A stretch of DNA of 64,000 nt from Lepeophtheirus salmonis. Its lineage: Eukaryota > Arthropoda > Copepoda > Siphonostomatoida > Caligidae. The translations under genes and the position numbers were made by a program. The stretch spans positions 14,497,907 through 14,561,906 of the forward strand of contig NC_092584.1 of the NCBI RefSeq assembly GCF_016086655.4, given 5' to 3'. Positions 22,573-34,315 of the stretch are shown here, piece after piece; the first letter of the stretch is position 1, and each line of letters starts with the position of its first letter. Under the pieces are notes generated by a model, which made no database searches, was not told where the DNA came from, and worked only from the letters and a program-made list of their open reading frames with translations.

Positions 22573-22990
22573 TATAAGTGGCTTGTCAACAATAAGGCAA
22601 GTTAGAATAATTTTTCTCAAAATATACCCTGAATTACATTTGTATTATTCGACAAATAATTACTTATGATCAATTATTATTTACAAATTATTATAATTAA
22701 TTAACATAAATTGTACTTTAGTATTAGGAAAAATTAATCATCGCAATCAAATCATAGATATATTTTATTTGTAAGATCATATCGGGGCCAAATAAAGTAA
22801 TATAAGCCAAATGAAGACTTTAAACTATGTTATACATTCTTGGGTATCTCAACACATCCTAGAAATTTGAAAAAATGCCTATTATTGACCGAAAGAGGCA
22901 TGTCAATAAGATAATAAATAAATATAATGGGTGTTTGGCTGTTTCTTGATTTTTGTTTAATATTGTTTGTGTGTTAAAACACTACATACA
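22573..22990. repeat. Approx. 400 bp repeat family, direct copy 1
   Basis: In order: TAAGTGGCTTGTCAACAATA, CAAGTTAGAATAATTTTTC, AGATCATATCGGGGCCAA, ACTTTAAACTATG, CTCAACACATCCTAGAAATT, TTGATTTTTGTTTAATATTG and TTAAAACACTACATAC. The same words recur in the same order at 23838-24660 and 24750-25150. An inverted partner for the middle lies at 30985-31170. No reading frame is conserved across copies, so this is a non-coding repeat. Confidence 0.68.
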
Positions 22991-23837
22991 TGCTATACAT
23001 AGTAAAAAATGCAGTTGATGACGTCACATAATCTTTTTTAAAAGCAAGTGAATGTCAAATTCCTGAATGAACAAAGAGTATTCATATATATATAGACATA
23101 AAAGGCTAAAACATTTTTGTAATTTGATCAGTGAATGAATGATGATATTTAAGAAAATATTATTGAAACGTCTCAACTCTTTAAATAAATGGTTTTTAAA
23201 TAATAATAATAAAAAAAGATAATAATATTCCCCTTTTAAAGATTGAATTCGCATTCATTGAAAAACAAAAATATATAGGGAGTATTTGAAATCACCGAAC
23301 TGGGACCCATAAATAATTCAATTTGTTTTGATTTGCTAAACATTACCTTGATTTCCATAAATTTCCTTTAATTTCACATGTACAATGAAGTTCTTTTTAA
23401 ACACAAAATTACAAAACAAATTCATTAATGTTTACACTCTCCGCCATTTTGAAAGCAACTTATTATATCGTAGTAGTAGTAGTAGTAGATTGGTGTGTAA
23501 AAATAATAGTTACTGTTGTAGTTCTTAAGAAAATCGACCCTGTACGAACATGAAAAGAAAGAAGGAAGGAAGCTGAAGAAGGGTAAAAGAGAAAGAGAGT
23601 CGCTCTAGTGCCATTAATTTGTGTGTGTGAGACGTTCAGATGAAAGTTCTTAATTAGTAATAATTATACATAGAGGGCGTTATTTTAAGAAAAGAAATTT
23701 CTTTAGGAGCTAGCTAGATAAAGTTCCATCACTATGAGGTAGAGAGGGAAAGACAAGTAGTTGGTAAGCCTGTGTTGTAATAATAATTACATTCTTTTTA
23801 AATTTGAAGACAATAATTAAGTCCTTTAATATTTCTT

Positions 23838-24660
23838 ATATGTGGCTCGTCAACACAAAAGTAAGCTAAAAGGATTTCCCCCAAATTTCAGTGTACGAGT
23901 ATTCGTTAATTTCTATCTTCAAATAATTATTTTTAAACTTTTGGAAGGGCCTCAAAATGACCTGAAACTAGCCTCAATTGATCCTCACAATAAAAGTATG
24001 AGAATCTGAATATTTTTTTAAAGGACCATATCAGGGCCAATATAAGTATCTTATATGAAAAAAAGTTTTAAACTGTAGCTAAAACTCTTAAGTATCTTGC
24101 ATCATACCACATCTCTGAATAAAAGACTTATATTAGAATTAGCTGGAGGGGCTTTAGACCCCCCCAAAAAAAAAAAAAAAAATTATGAATTTTTGATGTT
24201 TACTTGAAAATATAATTAAATTTTCTAAATTTGTTTTCCAAAGAATTGAGTTGTCTGTGAATGTCTAAAGATTTGTGAAATTTTTCATACAAAAATTTTA
24301 AATTTCAAATTAAATTTAGAATTTTTTTGTGAACTTTGGATTTTTGAAATTTTTTCCCAAAAAAATTCCGTTTTTCAGAAAAGCAATGGTTTTTAAAAGA
24401 TTTTTCCAAAAATTGAATTTATTTTTAATATCTACGGTTATTAAAAAAAAATTCCAAAAATGTTTTTAATTTTTTTACAAAAAATTTGAATTTTTCATTT
24501 TTTTTCTGAAACATTTAATTTTTCAAAAAAACTTGAAAAGCCAATCCCTCCTCCTCCCCCCCAAAAAAAATATATATAATCCTGCGGACGCCCCTGATAT
24601 ATGAAGTAAATAAAAAAAAAAGATTTTTATTCAAGATTTTTTCTTATGTTCAAGAAACAA
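23838..24660. repeat. Approx. 400 bp repeat family, direct copy 2, split by an insertion
   Basis: The left 290 bp (GTGGCTCGTCAACACAAAAG, GGACCATATCAGGGCCAATA, TTTTAAACTGTAGCTAAAAC, AAGTATCTTGCATCATACC) run to about 24140. The family's right end, TTTTTATTCAAGATTTTTTC then AAGAAACAACATATG, resumes at about 24620. Between them lies an A/T-run element (24140-24597). The split shows that the A/T-run element inserted after this copy formed. Confidence 0.65.
24140..24597. repeat. A/T-run element family, copy inserted in another repeat
   Basis: The left edge has CTGGAGGGGCTTTAGACC and a C-run, followed by an A-run. The right edge is ATAATCCTGCGGACGCCCCT. The body alternates AAATTTT and TTTTCCAAAAA words. 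The orientation is the same as at 21880-22315. Confidence 0.7.
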
Positions 24661-24749
24661 CATATGTACATAATTGCACAGGGAAAAAGGTTAAATTACA
24701 TTTTCACCTTTAATTCACGGCTCTTTAAAATGGAGAGGGATGTATGTAC

Positions 24750-25150
24750 GTGGTAGGTCAATACAAGGGCAAGCTCGAACGATTTTTTCAAAGTTGAGTG
24801 TGGATTTCAATTATATTCTACAACGACGAGCTATCGTGAATTTATATCTACAAATTGTAATTATTAACCCTTTGATTATGTCAGAAAGGGCCTACAATGA
24901 AATAATGATATTGATTCATTTTTTATAGAGATCATATTGTTGTCAATATAAGTTTCTTATAAAAAATAAAGGTTTAAACTATAGCTGAAACTATTTAGTA
25001 TCTTGTCTCATCCCCCAAATTTGAATAATTACCACATCACTTACTCAAATGTCTCTAAGAAATATTGGTCTGTATCGACATACAATGTAAACAAATAAAT
25101 TGATTTTTGTTCAGAATTGTTTTTATGATTGAAACATCACATATTTCCTT
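24750..25150. repeat. Approx. 400 bp repeat family, direct copy 3
   Basis: ACGTGGTAGGTCAATACAAG, GGCAAGCTCGAACGATTTTT, GAGATCATATTGTTGTCAAT, GGTTTAAACTATAGCTGAAA, TAGTATCTTGTCTCATCC and TTGATTTTTGTTCAGAATTG follow the family order. With the copies at 22573 and 23838, three lie head to tail within 2.6 kb. Confidence 0.65.
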
Positions 25151-28100
25151 TTCTAACGTATGATTTTTCAGGATACAATATCTCATGGATCGTTATGGTC
25201 ACCTTCATGGAATTGAGTCGAATGAGTATTACAACATTTTAGTATGTAGGGCAATTTCAAAGAATAAAGCAATTTAAACTTATAGAACAAATTTCCCTCT
25301 CCTTACCAAAAGAAAGTATTTGAAGCGCCCTCTATGCTATTAATTATTTCAATTAAAAGACGAAGAGGTTTGTCATGGATAGTGTGACGTCATATGTATA
25401 CAAATAAACAGCAAAAGGTGCAGATTCACCTTTAGCTAAACTAATAAATATAAAGGTCAGAGTATTATGATGCAATCATGAAGGTAATTATAATTAATAA
25501 ACAAATTGTGAATTCTTACCTCTAATAAAGTCGATTGGAACAATGATTTCATAGTTATTATTGGCTTTCTTCACTTTAACTCACATACACACACAAAAGA
25601 AAAAACAACACAATTCCCTTAGTAGTTAGAAAGAAAAAGCTCACTAAGAAAGTGTTTTCTTAATTTTTCTTCTTTTTTTTTCTTACACCGGCACGGATTA
25701 AAACTAACTACAGTTGAGTCTACTACATAGGAGGAAGAAGAAAGAAGGCTGCCAGCCGTAACAGCAAATTAAAAATATATACACTTCCTGATGACTAAAA
25801 AAAAGAAAAGAAAAGGGGGGAGTGAGCGTCTTTGACATTATTAAGTAAGTAGAACGAGTTCAGAATCCATGAACAACTCAACAAGAATATTCAAATAATA
25901 AAATACCTAGGAACAAGATAATATGTTAAGTACTTACAAAGCTTTTCAAAGTTTGTGATGTGTGAAGTAGGTTTTGCGACTTTTTTAATTTAAAGTTCCG
26001 ATTTGCTTATAAATAGATTATAATCTCATTAATAGGAATGTAGTGGTCCAAAAATATTGAAGGCTTCCCCCATTAAGTCGCTAACACACACACAAAAAAA
26101 AGAGACAGTATATTTTATTGTCAGTTGTCGATGTTTCTGCTTCTTTTCTCCAAATCAGTGTTCTGAACATTGATTAACAAATGGTTGATTACATTACTTA
26201 GCAAACTTTTGAGTCTTTGGCGGGAGTCCAATTTGCACGTATTAGGACATTGACTTCTTTTGATTGATGTCTTTTGAAAAATTAAACATTTTCATTGGCG
26301 ATAAGCCTGGATACTTTTAATTGTAGTTGATCTATTATTACAATACACTGCACTACACGTCACCATTATGAAAAATATATTGCAATTAATAAGTATTGGC
26401 TAATTATGATAAATAATTAAAATAAGGCCACAAAGTAGACCATAAATTCCCTTCAATACCTTTAAAATAGACTTGATGGCAGCTGACAATTGTAAGAAAA
26501 GGAAAAATATGATCTTCCTCTACTGAGTGTCCACACGTCGTTACTTTTATTATATCACGCAACCTTTCAATCGAAAAGAACTTTAAAAAAAGGCCAGAAA
26601 TTATCCGATAGATAGCCAAATAAGTCAATCATACCAACTGACATTTATATCTAATGTACTCCCAGACTGTCACTGTCATATAATTTTTCACCATTTATAA
26701 AATGACTTACATATTAATTATATCTATTTGATATTGTATTTGTATAATATTACTTAGTAATATTTTATTTAAAGTGTTATACAATTGTACATATTTGTGT
26801 AGCCAAAATTTATTCAGAGAAATAATAAAATGACATTATATAGTATATAAACAACGAGGGATGCAACAAGTAATTATATTCTTGTTCTTTTGCAAACTGA
26901 GTATAAGTATACATACAATAACTAATTACTTTATTTATTTTTTTAAAAGAATCAATTATGAAATATCCATGACGTATCAAGGGAGAAGAGGGAATCGAGA
27001 GCTGACAACCAAACACATAAGGTATTTTTGTATTGGCGATGTAACGCTAAGTCCACTCTTTCCCTTGAGTCCCGGAGTATAACTAAACTTATCTTGTAAA
27101 TACCAAAAATAGCAACTTTGGTATTATGTCAGTAGAACAATGACAAAAAAAACCCAAAGGGTTGACAATGACCTATTTTGTCAACTCAAAACTTTGACTT
27201 TAAAAAACAAGGAAAATTGGATAAAAAGAATTTGTAGCTATCTGAAATTTTGGTATGGTTAGAAATCTACAGTCATGCCAAATATGACAATACCCTTCTG
27301 AATTCCTAAAAAGTAAAATCTGTTGTCTTCTTTTGCACAAATTCGTCCTCGTTTTTACATCCGGTCAGGTAAATTTTCTATACATAGATGAAATATTCAT
27401 CTTGTACTTAACAGACGTTATTTTATATAATTTTTCACAAGTATGATTTTTTTAATTTTAATTTGTCAAATGAGAATTAGGAAGGACAGATTACTTTAAT
27501 TTTTTATAGAATAAAGATTTAATATAAAAATATATATATAAACTAGCACTATTATTATTATTACTGAGCGTTTGTGTAATCTTATTAGTTTTTTTTAACT
27601 CCTATTTTAGGCAATATGAAACCAGTTAATATCTAAGAATCCAAATTTGTGTTAATGTGTTTTCTACTTGAAAATTTTAGTATATGATCGACTCATATTT
27701 GATCTTCTGTACCACATAGAAACACACTATTTTAAGATGTATATGTTATGATTGTCTTTAGAAGGATTTTTCATTCCAAGGAATAATTATTCTTAAGCAC
27801 ACAAACAGAGGCGTGAGTGAGGCAAAGAGCCATTGATTTATTTACCTTTTGTAAACAATAGTTTTGAAAAGTTGCGGGATTACAGTGTCATTAATAAGTG
27901 AACGTCCTTTTTATAATACTGCCCCTCCACCTAGGAATGTGTTCTGGACAAAGCTATTAACTAAATGGAGAAACTAATCGATAGACTACGCAAAACAAAA
28001 ACAAAATCCGCTAGGAGGGGAGCTATTGATATATTGCTATAACTACAATGCAACCTCTAAGAAATTGTCCTTTTATTGATGCTTAAGATGTAAAATCGTT

Positions 28101-28950
28101 ATTCATAAAAATTCCTGAGATGGCATAGTATTTTAGAGCCCTAGAATACTGAATACATTTATAGTAAATACAATATTCATTAAGAAAGAGTAAATATTAT
28201 TTAGTTAAAAATTTATCTACGGTAGAATGGTTTGAAATTTTATGATATATAACAAAAGTTGTTTCTTAGTATAAAAAGATGGTCTCCAATGTTTCAACAC
28301 CCATAGAAAAATATTTACATGATTACAAAAGCAATTGAAACCATGAGCATTTATATTGATATTCTTCTTTATATTAACATTTTTTAACGTAAGACTTCAA
28401 AGATTTTTCGAAAAGTGGAAGCTCTAAAAATAAGTTTTTAGTTATGAGACATGTTCGAGTAATCTTATGATATGATATAACCTGAAAGATAATATAACCT
28501 GAAGACTGATTAGGCAATTTATAAATGATTAGGCAATCAGTCTTACGACTGATCCAAAACTATCTGTGATATCTCATAAAGCTACATCTCATTTGGCTCA
28601 CATAACCAATAAATTATATTCAAGCTAATAAGGGAGCTTTGCCACTTTGCTTTAATAAATTGGTTCCAGTGTTACTGTTGAGGGATCAGTAACGAATATA
28701 CGAACCCCTTTTTAAATCAATAGTGGCGTGTCAACTACGCACTTGTCTATTTACATTAAATGTCATTATTGCTTTCCATGTAAATATACACGTGACACAA
28801 GTGAAAGGAGGTGGGGTGAATAAATAGACAGATGATCATGACAGTGAACTTGAGATAGATAGAGTCAATAAAGTGTATATTGATTAGATCATAGAACCAT
28901 CTGTTTACAATAGAAAGAGGAAGATAATAAAGAAAGTGACCCAATATGAC
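25151..28950. other. Mostly AT-rich spacer
   Basis: A fragment of the GTTCTGAACATTGATT family is at 26095-26215. A small internal duplication of AACCTGAA and GATTAGGCAAT words is at 28480-28545. Short frames at 26404-26628, 26810-27016 and 26861-27082 carry no recognised domain. Nothing else is seen. Confidence 0.4.
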
Positions 28951-28974
28951 TCACCATGCTATCCCCGAAACAAT

Positions 28975-29110
28975 AACAACTCCCATGTATTTTTTGGCAG
29001 CTGTTGATTTGTATATTTATTAGTCATTATTATTAGTGTTCTGAGTATTGATTTTTTGACATCAAATGATTTCATAGTAAGCTGTGATAATTTTCCTACA
29101 AATAGCTCAA
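28975..29110. repeat. Dispersed repeat family with GTTCTGAACATTGATT, fragment
   Basis: TGGCAGCTGTTGATTTGTA, GTCATTATTATTAGTGTTCT and GAGTATTGATTTTTTGA match the left third of the copy at 5000-5280. Confidence 0.45.
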
Positions 29111-29681
29111 CAGTTGAAGAAAATGATGTAACTCTTCCTATATATGAATTAATAAAACAAAGTTTCACTCCTGAGTATTTATAAAACAATCAACTCTTAC
29201 TTTCTGAACCTAAAAGGAGGTTTCATGAAGGGAATTATGACATTTTATCAAGGTTGTGTCTTCTGGTGTATCGGTTCAGGTAGTTCCGATTCTTGAACCT
29301 CTAGAACCGGAACTAACAAAGTCGAACCGAGACCGCAATATATTGCTTATCAGTCTCGGTTCTTTTTTCCTACATAGATTATATAAAGAAAATACAACAT
29401 ATATTAAAATAAAAATTAAGTTTAATCAAAAAGTCAATTTTCTGAGTTTTTTTTTTTTTTTTTTAATTGAAGTGTTTTGTAATGATTCTTTTACGTCAAC
29501 AGAGTAACACAGTTTTATATGAGTTGTAAATAGCTAAGGGTGTCTTATGGATCTAGAGAAGTGGTTTTAAGGGACAGAAAATGTAAATAATAGAGGGAAG
29601 GGCTGGGGTAAATTATGAATCCTGGTCTGCTACTAACCTTGTTGGTGCCAATTAATTTTATAACGTTAATAATTCTTAAGC

Positions 29682-29837
29682 CAGGGTTTCCCAAACTTTA
29701 CTATGCCAAGGCCCCCTACATTAATAAATTTTTAACTGAGGTCCTTTCTTTTACGAAACATGTGTACTATGTTGACTAAAAGCAATCATCGTTCTCCATT
29801 TTCCTAAGACCCCTATCCTCCCCTTTGAAAACCATTG
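29682..29837. mobile_element. hAT-like short element with target duplication
   Basis: The left end is CAGGGTTTCCCAAACTTTAC. The right end on the minus strand is CAATGGTTTTCAAAGGGGAG. Nine of the first 15 bases match, and both resemble the CAGNGGTTCTCAAAC ends of animal hAT short elements. The flanks carry TCTTAAGC (29674-29681) and CCTTAAGC (29838-29845), a 7-of-8 match and the right length for a hAT target duplication. At 156 bp it can encode nothing and must have been moved in trans. Confidence 0.7.
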
Positions 29838-30054
29838 CCTTAAGCAACCTTAGTTTTTTGGGGCCCTGCAGGAACTTGGGCCACTATGCACTCTGTGTGT
29901 AAGGCAGTTACGTCCCTATTTGTATCTTATATCATTTCCTGGGCCCGAATTTTCTCACAAAGCTCATTGTTTTAAGTGCCTATTACCTAACTGAGCCGGT
30001 ACAAAGAAGAACTGAGACCGATAGAGATGAACAGAGACCAAAACCGTTTACACA

Positions 30055-30470
30055 TACATATTTTTTTTAAATAATTACCTTTGTATTTTTGAAATTTATC
30101 TACCAAAAATTTAATATTTGCCTTTTTTTTCCCAAAAATCTAAGATTATATATTTAATCAAAAAAAAATTTCAAAAAAATCAATTTGTTTTGAGAAAGTG
30201 GGAATTTTTGAAAAAAAATTAGTATGTTTGAAATTTGTTTTTAAGCAAAATTTAATTTCTGGATTTCTTTTGAAAAAATTACCAAAACCAAGCCCCTCAA
30301 AAATATACATCCTATGTAATCCTGTAATATGTAATCCTGTCTTTTATAGCAAAAGAGTATTTGTTAACTATTATTTAACATATTAAAGAATCGGAATTGG
30401 CTTTAGGAATTTATACTAGAATTACATCGGAATAGGCATTCAGATATTTTTGGGAATCGACCATCAGTAG
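30055..30470. repeat. A/T-run element with GAATCGG outer words
   Basis: The body (30060-30290) is typical A/T-run sequence ending in CCAAAACCAAGCCCCTC, like 6775-6795. The right part, ATTAAAGAATCGGAATTGGC and then GGAATCGACCATCAG, matches the right part of 6194-6898. So the same composite, an A/T-run element inside a GAATCGG element, is present twice in the window. Confidence 0.5.
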
Positions 30471-30984
30471 TTATCAGTCATAAAACATATTTAGAGATGA
30501 TATTAACGGAAGATACGTAAAAGTCATGTTCATGCAAGTTCAAAGTCAAGAATCCTGTCTTGACTCACAAGTTCAAGCTTTTAAATATTTGCATCGAGTC
30601 CTCAGATTTCATTCGAGTTCATTTTAAGGCCCTAACTATTACATAGTGTCCATAAACTTTTCTTGAATCACGTATCAATTAATTATAATTAATCATTAGA
30701 ATGTGCAAAAATCCAATTTAAAAGTTGGGAACTTACAGAGTAAGCAAAATCTATATTTATAACTCATAAATGGTAATTATAATTATCAATTATGTCACCC
30801 ATAGCATTGAAATGAATATAAACCGATTAAGGACAATGGATATTATTTCCATAAATGTATTTATGCGTATAAATGTTGAGTATCAACATGAAATTAATCT
30901 TAAACAAGAATAAAATATAAAGAATAATCGAACGATTTTTTAATTAATATATCCTTCATACATCCCAATATTTCATGAACATAT

Positions 30985-31170
30985 TAATGTCAATTACAGG
31001 CTTTGTATTCAAATTTGTGGGATGAGACAAGATACCCAGTAGTTTTATCAATAGGTAAGAACCTTTATTTTACTTTGGAGACGTATATTAGTCCCGATAT
31101 CGGCCCATTCAAATAAAATATATAAACTTCTCATTATCTTATTGTAGGGATCAATTTTGGCTACTTTATG
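30985..31170. repeat. Approx. 400 bp repeat family, inverted partial copy
   Basis: On the minus strand it reads AGTAGCCAAAATTGATCC, GGGCCGATATCGGGACTAAT and ACTGGGTATCTTGTCTCATC, then CCACAAATTTGAATAC. These are the middle and right parts of the family at 22573-25150. Confidence 0.5.
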
Positions 31171-31659
31171 TGCAATTTGTGACGTACCCAAAAGATTAGT
31201 AAGAATAATTTGTTAACAGAAATGAACGATAATTCTCTAAAGAATACAAATGTAATTCCCATTAATTTTTGAGAAAAATCTTGCTTTTGTCTTGAAATTC
31301 TGTTTCTTAAGGCTCGTTTCAGAATATGTTATTATCTTCAATACTATTTCTTTGAGGCTATTTACATTACTTTCAAGGTCTTTATTCACTAATATATTTA
31401 TGTACAATATGTATTTAGGAGATTCTATAAAAACGGCTTTGACAATGGCTCTTTCCTCAAGGTTAAAAAACTTTTTTCCATTAATTTTTCCCCCAAAAAA
31501 ACATAAGACAAACATGTTTAATATTCTGAAGAAGAAGGTTCAAGTATTCTTGAGGATTATAATTATTAATATTCTTATGTATGAAATAATTACATCATTT
31601 TGAGGAAGAAAATATATGAATAAAATTATGAACAGTTCCAAGGGAACCCACAAAATTAT

Positions 31660-31975
31660 ATTTTGGGAAGGGCTTGGATTTCGGGAAAACTTTTTAAAAT
31701 AAAAACAACAAGCATATTTTTTTCAAAAAAATCCAAAAAATTAAATTGTTTGAAGAAAATTCCAAAAATCCAGTTGTTTACAAAAAATTAAACTTTTTTA
31801 ATTTTTTTAATCCATATCTATTAGCAGGAAATTAAATTTTGGAAACAAAAAATTTGAAAAATTAAATTAAACTTTTTTGAAAAAAAAAATGTAAAAAAAA
31901 ATTAAATTTCAAATATTTTTTTTTTTTTAAATATTACATTTTCTATTAAAAAGTAACAAAAATTGTTAATTGAAG
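31660..31975. repeat. A/T-run element family, copy near 31.8 kb
   Basis: It is composed of AAATTAAACTTTTTT and TTTTCAAAAAAATCC words, with GGGAAGGGCTTGGATTTCGG at the left and CTATTAAAAAGTAACAAAAA at the right. The ends are diverged, so the borders are approximate. Confidence 0.45.
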
Positions 31976-32314
31976 GAATTAATTGCAGAATCCCTGAGTT
32001 CTAAATATGTGTAGGCTCATTTATTCAGAGTCTAAGGTAACGTTATACTGCTAATTTGAGAATCAGCGATGTTTTTATAGTGTCTTGTATATTCAGTATG
32101 GGGCATTAAATGGTTCCCATCCTTGTAATGAGTCTTAAAAAGTGTAATTATCATGGAAAACCCTGTAGAAACATCATTGTCACTAATATAATGAATAATA
32201 AATTGAGTTATAGAATAATATTGGGCATGACAGTATGTTAAAAACACCAAAACGTCACAAGTAAATAATAACATTTTCCAATGTTATGATTACTATTCTT
32301 GTACTCGAAGTATA

Positions 32315-32700
32315 AAATAATCATCAAGGTCGTTAAAAAAGTTCGTTCAAAGCCCGAGAGATAGCACTACCCACACGTATAGCTTATATTTATTTAGTTG
32401 TATCTTTTGAAAGAACACAAACCAACTTTCAGCCAGAACCGGCTCAGGAGGCTAAAAAAGAAGCTTGATAAAAATTATGAGGACTCTGCACCTTCGATTA
32501 CAATAGTTTATAAGTGGTTTTGTAATTTTTGGAGCTGCATTATGGGCACAATTGTCGCTGGACGTTCTGGACACCATGTTGAAATTACTACTCAAGAAAT
32601 CATTGATAAAATCAACAACTTGGTGATGGATATCATAAGAATGAAGGTGCGTGAGATTGCTAGTGCAATGGGCATAGAACACTATTTTAATTAATTTTAC
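32315..32700 (+). pseudogene. Mariner transposase N-terminal fragment (second family)
   Basis: A plus-strand frame (32398-32694) contains RLRRLKKKLDKNYEDSAPS, ITIVYKWFCNFWSC, GRSGHHVEITTQEIIDKI and MKVREIASAMGIEHYF. This is the paired helix-turn-helix DNA-binding region of a mariner transposase, including the GRPVEVTT-type linker. The usual Pro in GRP is His here. Homology ends just after the second helix-turn-helix, and the catalytic domain is absent. A further piece of the same family is at 41100-41404. This copy is distinct from the VENVDK family at 3.2, 15.6 and 19.3 kb. Confidence 0.82.
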
Positions 32701-33158
32701 AAAAATTAATTAACAAATGTCAAACAGAAAAAAAATTTCCGATCGAGCTGAAAGTCCAGTAGTGCCATCGCTTGGACTTTGCACGGACTTTTCAAACGAC
32801 TCTTGTACATGCTCTATGCTAAATGCAAAACGCCTTCAATAATTCATTAATACAACTATAGATATAGTTATTTCTTAAATCAGAAATATGACTATGAGAT
32901 ACCTCATGAAGTACTATACGCACTATAAGTCATCCTGTATACCCACTCGATTATATATGGAAAAGTAACATACTCCTAGATTTAATAAACTTGAATACAT
33001 TGTCATTTCTTAGATCAAAAAGCTCTTATTTTCTTTAATATATTCTTACAGAGAAACTTTGCTTTATAAATATAGAAGATCTTTATTGGGAAAATACAAT
33101 GAAATTCAGCTAATTTAATTGATAATAATTTTAAATATATATAATATTAATTACTATA

Positions 33159-34028
33159 CCGGGGGGTCCATTGAAATCTGAGCATTTACTAATTCAATTT
33201 TTAATGAAAGTTGAGTTATTGAAATTTATTCATATATATTTATATTAAAACATAAGCAATTAGTTACAAAAAAACCGGAGCTCTCTAGCTTAAATAAAAG
33301 TCGAGAAAATGATTCATGAATGTTATTGACGAATTTTCATTCGTGCAACCCAAGCAGTTGGGTGTTTCCAAGATCACCGTCTAAGCCGTCAGCAGTCCGA
33401 AACCTGGGAAATGAAGAAACTCTATGTCAAAAAGGCCAAATTGGGTCCGGAGGATTTAAAGAAAACAGCCCAGGTCAATTCCTTCAAGTCCATGAGGGGC
33501 AATGCATGAGATCACGGGATTTCACACCAGAGTGTCCAGAGAGTTATCAAAAAAGTGACTGGAAACAGTCTTGTGAGGGCGGAGAGGCCACTTTTGACAC
33601 CAGAAATGAACAAAACCCATCTTTCTCGCTGCAAGACTCTCTTGAATGAGTCTTTGGAGTCTTTTGAACTCTTTTTTTTTTTGCACCCTAATGCCCTGAA
33701 GCCGACTACATCGACCACACCTTTTGAGTGCATATGGAGAGAAAGCCTGCAGTGTCGGCCATCCAAGCACCGAGGCTCTCAAAGCCACTGTCCGCCAGCA
33801 CTGGGACGCAATAACTTAGGACTACACCTGCAGCGGATGCCAGGCCTTCCACCACCACCTGGAAGCAATTATTGTAGCTAAGAACGGCTACATTAATGAC
33901 TAAGAGGGCTCAGACACACATTTATTTAGAGTATTAATATTGTGGAAATATATGTATATATTTAATAAATAAATTATATCTTGCTAAAGTATAATCTCAA
34001 AGTGTTCAGATTTTAATGGAATACTTGG
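33159..34028 (+). mobile_element. Tc1/mariner deletion derivative with both ends
   Basis: The left end is CCGGGGGGTCCATTGAAATC. The right end on the minus strand is CCAAGTATTCCATTAAAATC, followed on both sides by TGAGCA/TGAACA. TA flanks both ends (33157-33158 and 34029-34030). At 870 bp it is too short for a complete element. A diverged extra copy of the right end lies just outside, at 34285-34315. Confidence 0.82.
33340..33903 (+). pseudogene. Tc1/mariner transposase lacking its catalytic middle
   Basis: Successive frames give GVSKITV (first helix-turn-helix), KKAKLGPEDLKK and NSFKSMRGNA with ISHQSVQRVIKKVTG (second helix-turn-helix), then ERPLLTPEMNKTHLSRCKTL. The sequence then jumps from LLNESLESFELFF directly to the tail HPSTEALKATVRQHWDAIT and AFHHHLEAIIVAKNGYIND, stop at 33901-33903. 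The strand with the first two catalytic Asp residues is missing. The same jump is seen in the copies at 40080 and 49880, so the deletion predates their spread. Confidence 0.8.
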
Positions 34029-34284
34029 TATTATTTTCAGTAATGAAAAAAATATAATACTGAAAAAGTTTTTTTGCAGTGAGAACCTCAAAAAGGTTTT
34101 TATTTTTTTTGAATTTTCCAAATATTTTAACATCTATCTTTCAATCTTGAAGAGAGAATATATTAATATAAAGTAATCACTAGTACATGAAAAACTAAAA
34201 ATAACAGTGAGGATTTGTAGTTGTGTTATAAGCGTATGTCCTTGTGTTAATTGTAGTAGAACTGAGGATGGACAGCGGAGTGTT

Positions 34285-34315
34285 CGAAGTGTTTTGATTT
34301 TAATGGACCACTCGG
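34285..34315. repeat. Solo right end of the 33.2 kb transposon family
   Basis: TTTGATTTTAATGGACCA then CTCGG and TA matches the right terminal repeat of the neighbouring element, and is a better match than that element's own end to the copy at 51760-51782. It may be left over from a second, deleted or nested copy. Confidence 0.6.
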
